A stretch of 64,000 nt of DNA, taken from contig NZ_JAHKRN010000022.1 in assembly GCF_019396385.1 (NCBI RefSeq), forward strand, positions 62,001 through 126,000, in the 5' to 3' direction. Numbering within the stretch: position 1 is the stretch's first letter; every line of letters begins with the position of its first letter. The position numbers and the translations under genes are program-made. The notes under the pieces are model-generated. The model ran no database searches. It worked only from the letters and a program-made list of their open reading frames with translations, and had not been told where the DNA came from. Positions 16,732-25,959 of the stretch are shown one piece after another. This stretch comes from Nonomuraea harbinensis. Its GTDB lineage: Bacteria; Actinomycetota; Actinomycetes; Streptosporangiales; Streptosporangiaceae.

Positions 16732-18421
16732 CGTCCACGCCGTAGATCTCGCGGGCGGCCTCCGCTGAGACGTAGCCCTCGGCGACGTCGCGGCGGACCG
16801 CCTCGGGGTCACGCTCGCGCGGGTCGCCGTGGCCGCCGCCGCCCGCCGTCAGCAGCGTCACCCGGTCCCCCGGCTCGACCTTGACCCGCTTGGTGCTGAC
16901 CCGGGCCTCACGATCCGTGCCGGGGAACACGATCACCTGGTTCGGGTCCGGCTCCAGCCCGCCCTCCAGCGCCCACGGCCGCGAACGCGTCTTCTTGATC
17001 ACCGACAGGAACTCTCCCGGCGTGGTGAAGCGGATCTCGCGCCGCAGGCCCACTCCGCCCCGGTGACGGCCCGCGCCGCCCGAGTCCGTACGCATCTCCA
17101 GTCGTTCGAAGAACATCCCGGTACGCGCCTCCAGCACCTCGATCGGGGTGCTCCGCCCGGCGCTGCCGGAGACGTGGGTCGCCGCGTTCATGCCGTCGTG
17201 GTCCGGCGTGGCGCCCCAGCCGACGAGGTCGTTGTTGCTGACGGCGAACATCTGACCGGTGTCGGGATGCGTGCCGACCATCATGAAACCGGGCACGTCA
17301 CCCCCGGACGACGCGGGCACCCGGTCCGGCATGCCCTGCGCCAGCGCCTTGAGGATGAGCTCCACCGCCACGATGCCGGTCCAGAGCGTGAACGTGGGCT
17401 GCGGGTAGACGGCGTGGAACAGCGTCCCCGGCTCGGCGCGGACCTCCAGCGGCACCGTCGTGCCGTGGTTGGACGGCTCGTCGGGCGAGGTCAGCGACTT
17501 GAGTATGACCTTGCAGAGCGCGACGGTGGCGCCGAACGGCATGTTGATCGGGCCAGGCGTGGCCGGGGCGGAGCCGTCGAAGTCGACCGTGAAGCGCCCG
17601 TCGGCGATCGTGACCGTGACCCGCATCTTGACCGGGTCCTCGGTGATGCCGTCGTCGTCGACCCAGTCCTCGGCCGTCCAGGTGCCCTGCGGCAGCGCCG
17701 CGAGGGCGGCGCGAGTGCGGGCCTCGCCGTCCTCGACCATGCGCTGGACGGCCGCGTCCACGGTGGGGCGGCCGAACTTGTCCAGGATCTCCAGCAGGCG
17801 GCGCTCGCCGGTGCGCAGAGCGGCCACCTGGGCGTGCAGGTCACCGATGACCAGGTCCGGCATCCGCGAGTTGAACCGGATCAGCTCATGGATCTCCCGC
17901 ACAGGCTCACCCCGGGAGAACACCTTCGTACCCGGAAAAATCAAACCTTCCTGATGCATGTCCGTCGAATCCAGGACATAGCCCGGATCCTTGGCGCCCA
18001 GATCCATCCAGTGCGCCCGCACGCACAGGAACCCGACCAGCGTGCCGTCGGCCTCCGGGTCCGCGGGATCCGGCTGGAACACCGGGGCGAACAGGGTCGC
18101 GTCGTACGAGTGGGCCGCGTTCCAGTACGGGTAGTTGAGCAGCACGATGTCACCGCGGTGCAGGTTCTCCCTGCCCACGTACTCCACGCCCTTGGCCAGC
18201 GAGAAGTCGTTCGCCCCCAGGAAGAACGTCAGCCCGGTGGCCTCGGCCACCAGCCGCAGGTCCGCGTCGTACATGGACAGCCCGAAGTCGTGCACCTCGT
18301 AGATCACCGGGTTGAACGAGGTGCGGATCAGGGTGGCCCGCATCTCCTCGGCCGCGGCCAGCAGGTAGCTGCGGACCACCTCGGCCGTCGCGCCGTCCAG
18401 CCGCACGTTCGCCTCGCTCAT
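16724..18421 (-). CDS. hyuB: Hydantoinase/oxoprolinase subunit B, copy 2
   Basis: 565 residues. Same family and motifs as the downstream copy: LLAAAEEMRATLIRTSFNPVIYEV, GANDFSLAKGVEYVGREN, HWMDLGAKDPGYVLDSTD and DSGGAGRHRGGVGLRRE. It ends plainly at AREIYGVDDG without the repeat tail of copy 1. It carries a short extra insert (FQPDPADPEADGTLVG) where copy 1 has a shorter loop. It overlaps hyuA by 4 nt upstream. Two B subunits with one A subunit may give two substrate specificities or an unusual A-B-B complex. Confidence 0.92.
   Translation of the reverse strand: MSEANVRLDGATAEVVRSYLLAAAEEMRATLIRTSFNPVIYEVHDFGLSMYDADLRLVAEATGLTFFLGANDFSLAKGVEYVGRENLHRGDIVLLNYPYWNAAHSYDATLFAPVFQPDPADPEADGTLVGFLCVRAHWMDLGAKDPGYVLDSTDMHQEGLIFPGTKVFSRGEPVREIHELIRFNSRMPDLVIGDLHAQVAALRTGERRLLEILDKFGRPTVDAAVQRMVEDGEARTRAALAALPQGTWTAEDWVDDDGITEDPVKMRVTVTIADGRFTVDFDGSAPATPGPINMPFGATVALCKVILKSLTSPDEPSNHGTTVPLEVRAEPGTLFHAVYPQPTFTLWTGIVAVELILKALAQGMPDRVPASSGGDVPGFMMVGTHPDTGQMFAVSNNDLVGWGATPDHDGMNAATHVSGSAGRSTPIEVLEARTGMFFERLEMRTDSGGAGRHRGGVGLRREIRFTTPGEFLSVIKKTRSRPWALEGGLEPDPNQVIVFPGTDREARVSTKRVKVEPGDRVTLLTAGGGGHGDPRERDPEAVRRDVAEGYVSAEAAREIYGVDDG
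17796..18027. repeat. 232-bp near-identical block shared by the two hyuB genes (copy in hyuB 2)
   Basis: Partner of 16073-16304. The encoded stretch covers HWMDLGAKDPGY through RTGERRL, probably part of the conserved core. Confidence 0.75.
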
Positions 18422-20469
18422 GCCCGAGCCTCCGGAGTGAGAGTGACCAGCAGATGACCGAAGGGGTCCACCTGGACGCGCTGCCCGGAGTGCACGACCG
18501 TGGTGGAGGTGCCCTCGTCGATCAGGGCGGGGCCGTCCAGGGCGTCGCCCGGCTCCAGCTTGGCCCGGTCGTACACGGCGAACTCCGTCACCGCCCGCGT
18601 CCCGAAGTCGTAGGCGTCCCGCCGGCCGGTGCGGGCCCGGGAGGCGTCGCCGTCGCCGGGGGCGTGCCGGGGCAGCTCCGGCTTCTCGATGCGCCCGATG
18701 CCGCGCACCCGCAGGTTCAGGATCTGCAGCTGGTTGTCCATGACGTGCCCGTACCGGGCGTGGTGCAGCTCCTCGAACGCGGCCCGCACCACGTCGGGGC
18801 GCAGGTCGCGGCCGACGGGGACCGTCAGCGAGTGCTCCTGGCCGAGGTAGCGCACCTCCATGGCGCGTTCCAGCACGGCCTGCCCGGCGGGGATGCCCTG
18901 CGCCGCGAGCGAGGCCGCCGCCTCGGCCGCGGCCTCGGCGAACACCGACTCCAGCGCGGCCAGGTCGGCGTCCTCCAGGGTGACCATGACGGTACGCGAC
19001 ACGTCGTCCACGATGTCGGCCGCCAGCATGCCCCACGCGGAGAACCCGGACGGCGCGAACGGGACGATCACCTCGGGGATGCCCATCTCGCGGGCGAGGA
19101 GCGGCGCCAGCAGCGGCCCGGCGCCGCCGAAGGCCAGCAGAGAGAAGACCCGGGGATCGTGGCCCCGCTCGACCGTGATCTGCCGGACCGCGCCGACCGT
19201 CCTGGCCAGCAGCACGTCGAAGATCCCGGCCGCGGCGGCCTCGACGCCGAGCCCGAGCGGCTCGGCGATCTGCTCGCGCAGCGCCTCCCTGGCCGCCTCG
19301 TCGTGCAGGCGCATGTCGCCGCCGAGGAAGCGGTCCGGGTCGACGTAGCCGAGGGTCACGGCGGCGTCGGTGACCGTGGGCCGGGTGCCGCCGCGGCCGT
19401 AGCAGACCGGGCCGGGGTCGGCGCCGGCGCTCTGCGGGCCGACCTTGAGCAGGCCGCGGTCCAGGTGGGCGACCGAGCCGCCGCCCGCGCCGATGGTGCG
19501 GATGTCGTAGGCGGGGATGAGCAGCGGGAAGTGCTCCAGCTTCGCCTCGTAGGCCGCCACCGCCGCGCCCCGCTCGATCACGCAGGTGTCCAGCGACGTG
19601 CCGCCGATGTCGAAGGTCAGCAGGTTGTCGCGGCCGAGCGCGGCGGCGACGTGCGCGGCTCCGACGATGCCGCCGGCCGGGCCGGACAGCACGGTGTGCA
19701 TGGGCGAGGTCTTGGCCACCCCCGAGGTCATCGAACCGCCGCCGGACCGCATGATCAGAAACCGGCCGTCGAAGCCGTCCTCGGCCAGGCCCGCCTCCAG
19801 GCGGTCGACGTAACGCTCGAAGATGGGGCGGATGTAGGCGTCCAGGACGGTGGTGCTGGTCCGCTCGTACTCGCGGTACTCGCGCACGATGTCCGTCGAC
19901 ACCGAAACGGTGACCTGCGGGTACGCCTCGCGGATGAGCCGCGCGGCCTGCTTCTCGTGCTCGGGGTTGAGGTAGGAGTGCAGGAAGCAGACCGCGATCG
20001 TCCGGACCCCCTGCTCCTCCACCAGGATCCGGGCGGCCTCCCGCACGTCGTCCGGGTCCAGGTCCTCCACGACGCGGCCCTTGTAGTCGAGCCGCCCCCG
20101 CACCCCGATCGTGGCGGCGCGGCGGACCAGGCTCTCCGGGCGCTGGTACTGGAAGTCGTACATGTGGTCCGAGGGCACGTTGCCCCGGCCCAGCAGGAAG
20201 ACGTCACGGAAGCCCTCGTTGGCGATGATCCCGGTGGTCTCGCCGCGCCGCTCCAGCACCGCGTTCAGCCCGAGCGTGGTGCCGTGGATGAACAGCTCCA
20301 CCTCGCGCAGGTCGGTGCCGAGCAGCTCGACGGCGGTGAGCACGCCCTCCCAGGGGCGGGCCGGGGTCGTCGGCGCCTTGCGGAAGCGGACCGCGTGGGT
20401 GCGCGTGTCCAGCTCCATGGCGTCGACGAAGGTGCCGCCGATGTCGACGGCCAGCCTGATCGCGGGCAT
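18418..20469 (-). CDS. hyuA: Hydantoinase/oxoprolinase subunit A
   Basis: 683 residues from the ATG at 20469, which has GAGAGG 11 bases upstream; a GTG at 20481 overlapping the previous stop as GTGA is the alternative. The N-terminal actin/ASKHA ATPase motif is RLAVDIGGTFVDAM. Further HyuA blocks are HGTTLGLNAVLERRG, SGPAGGIVGAAHVAA, LTFDIGGTSLDTCVI, SAGADPGPVCYGRGG and AFGGAGPLLAPLLAREMGI. The subunit binds ATP and phosphorylates the amide for ring opening by the B subunit. Gene order A-B-B downstream of an importer suggests the ligand is imported intact and opened inside the cell. Confidence 0.92.
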   Translation of the reverse strand: MPAIRLAVDIGGTFVDAMELDTRTHAVRFRKAPTTPARPWEGVLTAVELLGTDLREVELFIHGTTLGLNAVLERRGETTGIIANEGFRDVFLLGRGNVPSDHMYDFQYQRPESLVRRAATIGVRGRLDYKGRVVEDLDPDDVREAARILVEEQGVRTIAVCFLHSYLNPEHEKQAARLIREAYPQVTVSVSTDIVREYREYERTSTTVLDAYIRPIFERYVDRLEAGLAEDGFDGRFLIMRSGGGSMTSGVAKTSPMHTVLSGPAGGIVGAAHVAAALGRDNLLTFDIGGTSLDTCVIERGAAVAAYEAKLEHFPLLIPAYDIRTIGAGGGSVAHLDRGLLKVGPQSAGADPGPVCYGRGGTRPTVTDAAVTLGYVDPDRFLGGDMRLHDEAAREALREQIAEPLGLGVEAAAAGIFDVLLARTVGAVRQITVERGHDPRVFSLLAFGGAGPLLAPLLAREMGIPEVIVPFAPSGFSAWGMLAADIVDDVSRTVMVTLEDADLAALESVFAEAAAEAAASLAAQGIPAGQAVLERAMEVRYLGQEHSLTVPVGRDLRPDVVRAAFEELHHARYGHVMDNQLQILNLRVRGIGRIEKPELPRHAPGDGDASRARTGRRDAYDFGTRAVTEFAVYDRAKLEPGDALDGPALIDEGTSTTVVHSGQRVQVDPFGHLLVTLTPEARA

Positions 20470-20477
20470 GGGATGTG

Positions 20478-22337
20478 TCACCTCTCTGGTCCTTCGAGAT
20501 CGGGAAGCGCGCCGGCGCGGCGGCAGGCCACGCGGGCGCGGCCCAGGGTCCGCAGTTCCTGCTCCTCGGTGCGGCAGGCGTCCTCCGCGAACGGGCAGCG
20601 CGGCGCGAGCGCGCAGCCGCCGCCCGCGGCTGCCTCCTCCGGGTCCTTGGTCAGGCGCACCCGGCCGGTCTCCTCCTCGCCGTCCAGCGAGGGCACGGCG
20701 GCCAGGAGCGCCATCGTGTACGGATGCCGCGGCCGGGCGAAGACCTCCTCGACCGGGCCCTCCTCGACGATCCGGCCCAGGTAGAGCACCACGACCCGGT
20801 CGCAGAAGCCGCGCACGGTGGCCAGGTCGTGCGAGATGAACACCGAGCCGCGGCCCCGCTCGGCCGTCACCTCGCCGATCACCTTCAGGATCTGCGCCTG
20901 TACGGTCACGTCCAGCGCGGACGTGGGCTCGTCGAAGACGATCAGGTCGGGCTCACCGGCCAGCGCCCTGGCGATGCCGACGCGCTGCGCCTGGCCGCCG
21001 GACAGCTCGTGCGGGCGGCGCTCCGCGTACGTCCCGTCCAGGCCCATGCGCTCCAGCACCGCCGCGACCCGCCGGGCCCGTTCGGGCGCCTTGACCCCGG
21101 CGGCGCGCAGGGGCTCGGCCACCGCGTCGGCGACGGTGCGGCGCGGGCTGAGCGAGCCGATCGGGTCCTGGAACACGAGCTGGGCGCGGCGGCGCAGGGC
21201 CCGCAGCGCCCGCCCGCGCAGACGTGACGGCTCGCGCCCGGCCAGCGTGACCGCGCCCCGCGACGGGGTGATCATGCCGAGCATGAGCCGGGCCAGCGTG
21301 CTCTTGCCGCTCCCGCTCTCGCCGACCACCCCCACCGTCTCCCCCGCACGCACCGTCAGACTGACGCCCCGCAGCGCATGGTGCCCCCCCGCCCCGAACC
21401 GGCTCCCGTACACCACATGCGCATCCTCAACCCGCACGACCTCATCACCGGAAACGGCGGAACCTGCGGGCTGGGCAGGGTCGCCGGACTCTGCGGACAC
21501 GCCCGCACCTGCGGGCCGCGCGGGGTCGGCGGAACCCGCGGACTCGCCGGACTCGGCGGGGTGGGGGCTAGGGAGGGTGGGGACGGCCGCGAGGAGGGTG
21601 CGGGTGTAGGGGGCGGCTGGGGTGGTCAGGATGGCGGTGGTGGGGCCGTGTTCGACGATCGCGCCCGCGTTCAGGACGACGAGGCGGTCGCAGATGCGGG
21701 CGATGGACGCGAGGTCGTGGGAGATGAGGAGCACGCCGCGGCCCTCCTCGTCGGCCGCCTCGCGGAACCGGAGCAGGATCTCGCGGGTGAGGGTGACGTC
21801 CAGGCCGGTGGTGGGCTCGTCGGCGATGAGCAGTCCAGGGGCGCAGCCGGTGGCGAGGGAGATCATGACGCGCTGCGCCTGGCCGCCGGAGAGCTCGTGC
21901 GGGTAGCTGCCGAACCGCCGGGCCGCCGAGCGGATGCCGACGCTCTCGAACAGGCCGACCGCCGCCGAGCGCGCCTGGGAGGCGTCCATGCCCTGGTGGG
22001 TCACCAGGCGGTCGGTGAGCTGACGGCCGATGACGCGGGTCGGGCTGAGCGCGCCGCGCGGGTTCTGGAAGCAGATCGCCGCGCCCGCGCCGCGGTGCGC
22101 CGCCAGCGTCGCGGCGTCCATCGTCAGCACGTCCCGATCCTCGAAGAGGACCTGGCCGGTGGCGCGGGCGCCGTCCGGCAGGAGCCCCACGACCGATCTG
22201 GCGATCATGCTCTTGCCGCCGCCGCTCTCCCCCACCAGCCCGACGACCTCGCCGCGCGCGACCGTGAGGTCCACGCCGGCGAGTGCCTGTACGGAACCGA
22301 TGGCGACCTTCAGGTCCCGGATGTCGAGCAGGGTCAT
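20478..22337 (-). CDS. Fused dipeptide-type ABC transporter ATPase (DppD-DppF fusion)
   Basis: 619 residues with two complete ATPase domains. First: Walker A GESGGGKS (37-44), signature LSGGQAQR, Walker B LLIADEP. Second: Walker A GESGSGKS (339-346), signature LSGGQAQR, Walker B LIVFDEP, and the oligopeptide-type C-terminal Cys cluster (GGGCALAPRCPFAEDAC) that may bind an Fe-S cluster or metal. The two halves are joined by a Ser/Gly/Ala/Pro-rich linker (about 254-299) of imperfect repeats. It energises the permeases encoded just upstream and overlaps the DppC-like gene by 4 nt. Confidence 0.92.
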   Translation of the reverse strand: MTLLDIRDLKVAIGSVQALAGVDLTVARGEVVGLVGESGGGKSMIARSVVGLLPDGARATGQVLFEDRDVLTMDAATLAAHRGAGAAICFQNPRGALSPTRVIGRQLTDRLVTHQGMDASQARSAAVGLFESVGIRSAARRFGSYPHELSGGQAQRVMISLATGCAPGLLIADEPTTGLDVTLTREILLRFREAADEEGRGVLLISHDLASIARICDRLVVLNAGAIVEHGPTTAILTTPAAPYTRTLLAAVPTLPSPHPAESGESAGSADPARPAGAGVSAESGDPAQPAGSAVSGDEVVRVEDAHVVYGSRFGAGGHHALRGVSLTVRAGETVGVVGESGSGKSTLARLMLGMITPSRGAVTLAGREPSRLRGRALRALRRRAQLVFQDPIGSLSPRRTVADAVAEPLRAAGVKAPERARRVAAVLERMGLDGTYAERRPHELSGGQAQRVGIARALAGEPDLIVFDEPTSALDVTVQAQILKVIGEVTAERGRGSVFISHDLATVRGFCDRVVVLYLGRIVEEGPVEEVFARPRHPYTMALLAAVPSLDGEEETGRVRLTKDPEEAAAGGGCALAPRCPFAEDACRTEEQELRTLGRARVACRRAGALPDLEGPER

Positions 22338-23200
22338 CGGGTGACCCCCGCGCGTTCCTGCAGCCCTTCGCCGAGCAGGCTGAACCCGAGCACGCTGACC
22401 AGCAGCAGCAGGCCGGGCGGCACCGAGGTCCACCAGCGCCCGGCGACCACGTCCGCCGAGCCGAGACTGATCATGGCCCCCCACTCCGCCGTCGGCACGG
22501 TGACGCCGAGACCCAGGAAGGACAGCCCGGCCAGGGTGAGCATGGCCCAGCCGCAGTTCAGCGGCGCGATGACGCGTACCGGGGTGAGGCTGTTGGGCAG
22601 CACGTGCCGCCAGAGGGTGCCCAGGCCGGACGATCCCGACGTCCTGGACGCCTCCACGAACGGCAGCTCCCGCACCGTGCGCACCTCGGCCCGGACGAGA
22701 CGGGCGTACGCGGGCGCGTTGACCAGGGCGATCACCAGGATCAGCTCGGGCACGCCGCCCCCGAGCAGGGCGGCGACCGCCAGCGCCAGGATGAACGCCG
22801 GGAACGCCTGGAACACGTCCAGGATCCGCATCAGCACGTCGTCGACCAGCCCGCCGCGGTACCCGGCGACGATCCCGAGCAGCGTGCCGAGCACCACCGC
22901 CAGGGCGACCGACGCGACGGCGACGCCCAGGTCCAGGCGGCCCGCGTGCAGCACCCGGCTGAGGATGTCCATGCCGTTGACGTCGGTCCCCAGCGGGTGC
23001 GCCCCGCCGGGCGGGGCCAGCGAGGCCGCCGCGTCGATCTCCTCGGGTCCCCAGCGGACCAGCAGCGGCCCGATCAGCACGGCGAGCACGACCAGCCCCA
23101 GGATCACCGACCCGGTCCGGATCAGCGTGGTGGCGAAGCCGCGGTCCGCGGCGGCGGCGCGCGGCGGGCCGGCCTCCCCCGCCGTGGTCAGGTCGGCCAT
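22334..23200 (-). CDS. Peptide/nickel-type ABC transporter permease (DppC-like)
   Basis: 288 residues. N-terminal cytoplasmic tail, first membrane segment (SVILGLVVLAVLIGPLLV), the periplasmic LGTDVNGMDILSRVLHAGR typical of DppC, and the ATPase-contact loop EASRTSGSSGLGTLWRHVLPNSLTPV. It pairs with the DppB-like protein encoded directly upstream (1-nt overlap, TGATG). The substrate is set mainly by the binding protein. Confidence 0.92.
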   Translation of the reverse strand: MADLTTAGEAGPPRAAAADRGFATTLIRTGSVILGLVVLAVLIGPLLVRWGPEEIDAAASLAPPGGAHPLGTDVNGMDILSRVLHAGRLDLGVAVASVALAVVLGTLLGIVAGYRGGLVDDVLMRILDVFQAFPAFILALAVAALLGGGVPELILVIALVNAPAYARLVRAEVRTVRELPFVEASRTSGSSGLGTLWRHVLPNSLTPVRVIAPLNCGWAMLTLAGLSFLGLGVTVPTAEWGAMISLGSADVVAGRWWTSVPPGLLLLVSVLGFSLLGEGLQERAGVTR

Positions 23201-24210
23201 CAGATCCTCACTCTCGGGTCGAGGACGGCGTGCACCACGTCCGCGATCAGGAAGATCAGCGTGTAGCACAGCGCGATCACCACGACCGACGCCTGCACCA
23301 CCGGGTAGTCCCGGAACAGCAGCCCGCGCAGCGCCCACTGCCCGAAGCCCTGCCAGGAGAAGACGTACTCCACCAGCACCGTCGACCCGATCGCGAACCC
23401 GAACACCAGCGCCGCCAGCGCGGGCAGCCGCACCAGGGCGGCGCGGGCGAGATAGCCGCGCAGCAGCGTGCGCTCCGGCAGGCCGTGCGCGGCGGCCGCC
23501 CGGTACGCCTCCGAGCCCAGCACCTCCAGCGCCGAGGCGCGCACACTGCGCATCAGCGGCGCCACGATGACGACGACCATGGTCGCCACCGGCAGCACCA
23601 GGTGGCCGGCGGCCGACGCGAACGCCGGGCCGTTGCCGGTGAGCACGGCGTCCAGCAGGTCCGCGCCGGTGATCAGCGACAGGTTCGTGTCCGGGTCGAC
23701 CCGGCCGCTGGGCGCCGGCACCCAGCCGAGGCCGCTGTACACGACCAGGATGAGCACCAGGCCGAGCCAGAACTCCGGCAGCGAGTTGCCCACCAGGGCC
23801 AGCACCCGCAGCGTGTGGTCACCGGCGCGGCCCGCGCGGCGCGCGGACCAGATGCCGAGCACAGTGGCCAGCACCGTCGCGATCGTCACGGCGATCACGA
23901 CGAGCTCGAGCGTGGGCCCGAGGCGGACGGCCATCTCGCCCATCACCGACTGGCCGCTCTGGATGGACACGCCCAGGTCACCGGTGAACAGCCCGCCCAG
24001 GTAGTCCACGAACTGCTGCCACATCGGCTGGTCCAGCCCGTAACGGGCACGCGCCGCCGCCGCGTCGGCCTCCGTGGCGTTGGGGCCGAGGATCGTCCGG
24101 ATCGGATCGCCGGGCAGCACGCGGACCAGCACGAACGTCACCACGACGACGCCGAGGAGGACGGGCACGGCCTGCAGCAGGCGCCGTGCGGTGAATCGGG
24201 CGATCCGCAC
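23200..24210 (-). CDS. Peptide/nickel-type ABC transporter permease (DppB-like)
   Basis: 336 residues from the GTG at 24210, two nucleotides after the binding-protein stop. It starts RIARFTARRLLQAVPVLLGVVVVTFVLVRVLPGDP, the standard DppB opening, has the large loop GLDQPMWQQFVDYLGGLFTGDLG, and EAYRAAAAHGLPERTLLRGYLARAALV as the coupling helix. Six membrane segments are expected. A longer reading frame continues upstream through the binding-protein gene in another frame but is not real coding. Confidence 0.92.
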   Translation of the reverse strand: MRIARFTARRLLQAVPVLLGVVVVTFVLVRVLPGDPIRTILGPNATEADAAAARARYGLDQPMWQQFVDYLGGLFTGDLGVSIQSGQSVMGEMAVRLGPTLELVVIAVTIATVLATVLGIWSARRAGRAGDHTLRVLALVGNSLPEFWLGLVLILVVYSGLGWVPAPSGRVDPDTNLSLITGADLLDAVLTGNGPAFASAAGHLVLPVATMVVVIVAPLMRSVRASALEVLGSEAYRAAAAHGLPERTLLRGYLARAALVRLPALAALVFGFAIGSTVLVEYVFSWQGFGQWALRGLLFRDYPVVQASVVVIALCYTLIFLIADVVHAVLDPRVRI

Positions 24211-24212
24211 AG

Positions 24213-25874
24213 TTATGCCTTGGTCAGGTAACGCAGGCGGGCCAGGCCGTCCATCGGCTGGACCCAGCCGGCGACCTCCTCGCGCACCGGGAGGGTGAAG
24301 TTCGGCTGGCAGATGATCGCCCACGGCACGTCGGCCGCGAGGATCTCCTGCACCCGGGCCCACAGCTTGAGCCGCTCGGCCTCCTCCACCGTGGTGTGCG
24401 ACTGCTCGAAGATCTTCTCGATCTCGTCGTTGACGTAGTTGGAGTAGTTCAGGTTGGCGCCCTTGGTGAAGCTGGTGCCGAGCATGTACTCGACGTCGTT
24501 GACCCACAGCTGCCCGGCGGTGAGCTGCAGCGGGATGCTCTTCTTCTCGCGGCGCTCGCCGAGGGTCGCCGGGTCCAGCGGGACGAGCTTCAGCTCGATG
24601 CCGGCCTTCCTGGCCTCGCTCTGCACCAGCACGGCGATCTGCTGCTGCTCGGCGTTGTCGGCCTCGAAGACGAGCTCGGAGCTGATCGACGGCTTGCCGG
24701 CCTCGGCCAGCAGGGCCTTCGCCCTGTCCAGGTCGTAGGCGTAGGGGTAGCCGGTCTCGGCGTAACCCGGCATGTCCAGCGGCACCAGGCTCTTGGCCGG
24801 GCGGGCGTCGCCGCCGTACACGTTGCTGATGATCTGCTCGTACGGAACCGCGCAGGCCAGCGCCTGGCGCACCTTGACGTCGTCGAACGGCGCGGTGGCG
24901 ACCGACATCTGGATGGCCACCTGGTTGTTGCTGGGCGCGGAGATCACCTTGATGCCCTGGGCGTCCTTCAGGTCGGCGACGTCGCGGCGGCTCATCCCGA
25001 GGGCGATGTCCACGTCGCCCGCCTCCAGCTGCAGGCGCTGGGTGGCGGCGGCCGAGACCACGGTGAGGCGGATGGTGCTCAGCCTGGCCGGGTCCTGGCC
25101 GGGGTAGCCGGTGTTGGCGCTGAGCTCGATCTCCTGGCCCTGGACCGCCTTGGAGACCTCGAAGTAGCCGCCGGTCGGCGGGTTCTTGGCGAACCACTCC
25201 TTGGCCCAGGGGTCGGCGTCGGTGGCGTGCTTCTTGGCCTCGGCGGAGTCGAAGACGTACAGGGAGATGGCCTGGATCTGCCAGGTGAGCGCGCTGGGGA
25301 ACGCCTGGTGGAACTCCACCGTGTAGTCGTCGACCACCTTGACCTGGTCGGCCTCGGTGAGCCCGATCAGCCGGTAGACGCCCGCGACGTTGGCCTTGGC
25401 GGCGAACGCCCGGTCCTTGGACCACTTGACGTCGGCCGCGGTCATCTCGTTGCCGCTGGCGAACTTGACGCCCTTGCGCAGCTTCAGCGTCCAGACCTTG
25501 TTGTCGGCGTCCGGCTCGAACGACTCGGCGAAGGTGGGGGCGATGCTCTCGGTGTCGAGGATCTGCGCCCCGCCGACGTCCTTCACGCCGTAGTCGATCA
25601 TGTAGGGGAAGACGTTCTTGAACAGCATGAGCGCGGTGAGGTCGAACCCCACGAAGTCCTGGTCCCAGCTGCTGACGTAGCCGCCCACGGCGATGCGCAG
25701 GGCGCCGCCCTCCCCGCCGGACGCGGCCCCCGACGGCTGCGGCTGCTCGCCCCCCTTGGTCCCGGCGGCGCACCCGGCGGCGAGCAGCAGCGCCACGCCG
25801 CCGCCGAGCCGCAGCGCCGACCTGCGCGACATCGGCAGCGAGCCGGCGGCGACCGCACGTGAGAATCCGGCCAT
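24213..25874 (-). CDS. Peptide-type ABC transporter substrate-binding lipoprotein
   Basis: 553 residues from the ATG at 25874, chosen for the AGGAGG six bases upstream; a farther ATG has no such site. Signal region with paired Arg (MSRRSALRLGGG) and a lipobox LLAAGC, Cys35 lipidated. Family-5 solute-binding motifs follow: WTLKLRKGVKFASGNEMTAADVKWSKDR, a ligand-site ATAPFDDVKVRQALACAV, and a C-terminal domain. It is the first gene of the 12-gene operon and sets which compound enters. No close relation to known nickel or glutathione binders can be claimed from reading alone. Confidence 0.92.
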   Translation of the reverse strand: MAGFSRAVAAGSLPMSRRSALRLGGGVALLLAAGCAAGTKGGEQPQPSGAASGGEGGALRIAVGGYVSSWDQDFVGFDLTALMLFKNVFPYMIDYGVKDVGGAQILDTESIAPTFAESFEPDADNKVWTLKLRKGVKFASGNEMTAADVKWSKDRAFAAKANVAGVYRLIGLTEADQVKVVDDYTVEFHQAFPSALTWQIQAISLYVFDSAEAKKHATDADPWAKEWFAKNPPTGGYFEVSKAVQGQEIELSANTGYPGQDPARLSTIRLTVVSAAATQRLQLEAGDVDIALGMSRRDVADLKDAQGIKVISAPSNNQVAIQMSVATAPFDDVKVRQALACAVPYEQIISNVYGGDARPAKSLVPLDMPGYAETGYPYAYDLDRAKALLAEAGKPSISSELVFEADNAEQQQIAVLVQSEARKAGIELKLVPLDPATLGERREKKSIPLQLTAGQLWVNDVEYMLGTSFTKGANLNYSNYVNDEIEKIFEQSHTTVEEAERLKLWARVQEILAADVPWAIICQPNFTLPVREEVAGWVQPMDGLARLRYLTKA

Positions 25875-25925
25875 GGGGGTCCTCCTGGGGGACACGGAAG
25901 AGACGACGTGTTCAGTCAGGCCTTC

Positions 25926-25938
25926 CGTTCACTGAACG
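25926..25938. promoter_or_regulatory. 13-bp palindrome CGTTCACTGAACG in the operon leader
   Basis: Perfect inverted repeat (CGTTCA-c-TGAACG) 52 bp upstream of the binding-protein start, downstream of the predicted promoter. A possible operator for an unknown dimeric regulator. Confidence 0.45.
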
Positions 25939-25959
25939 CTCCCGCGTGCCAGTTCACCG

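Noticed and set aside
18454..20784. 776-codon open frame on the plus strand
   Set aside because: Lies opposite hyuA and the ABC ATPase; composition is that of a GC shadow and the minus-strand genes have clear motifs.
23200..25773. Single 857-residue protein including the DppB-like permease
   Set aside because: The upstream 520 codons are an out-of-frame reading of the binding-protein gene; the permease starts at the GTG at 24210.
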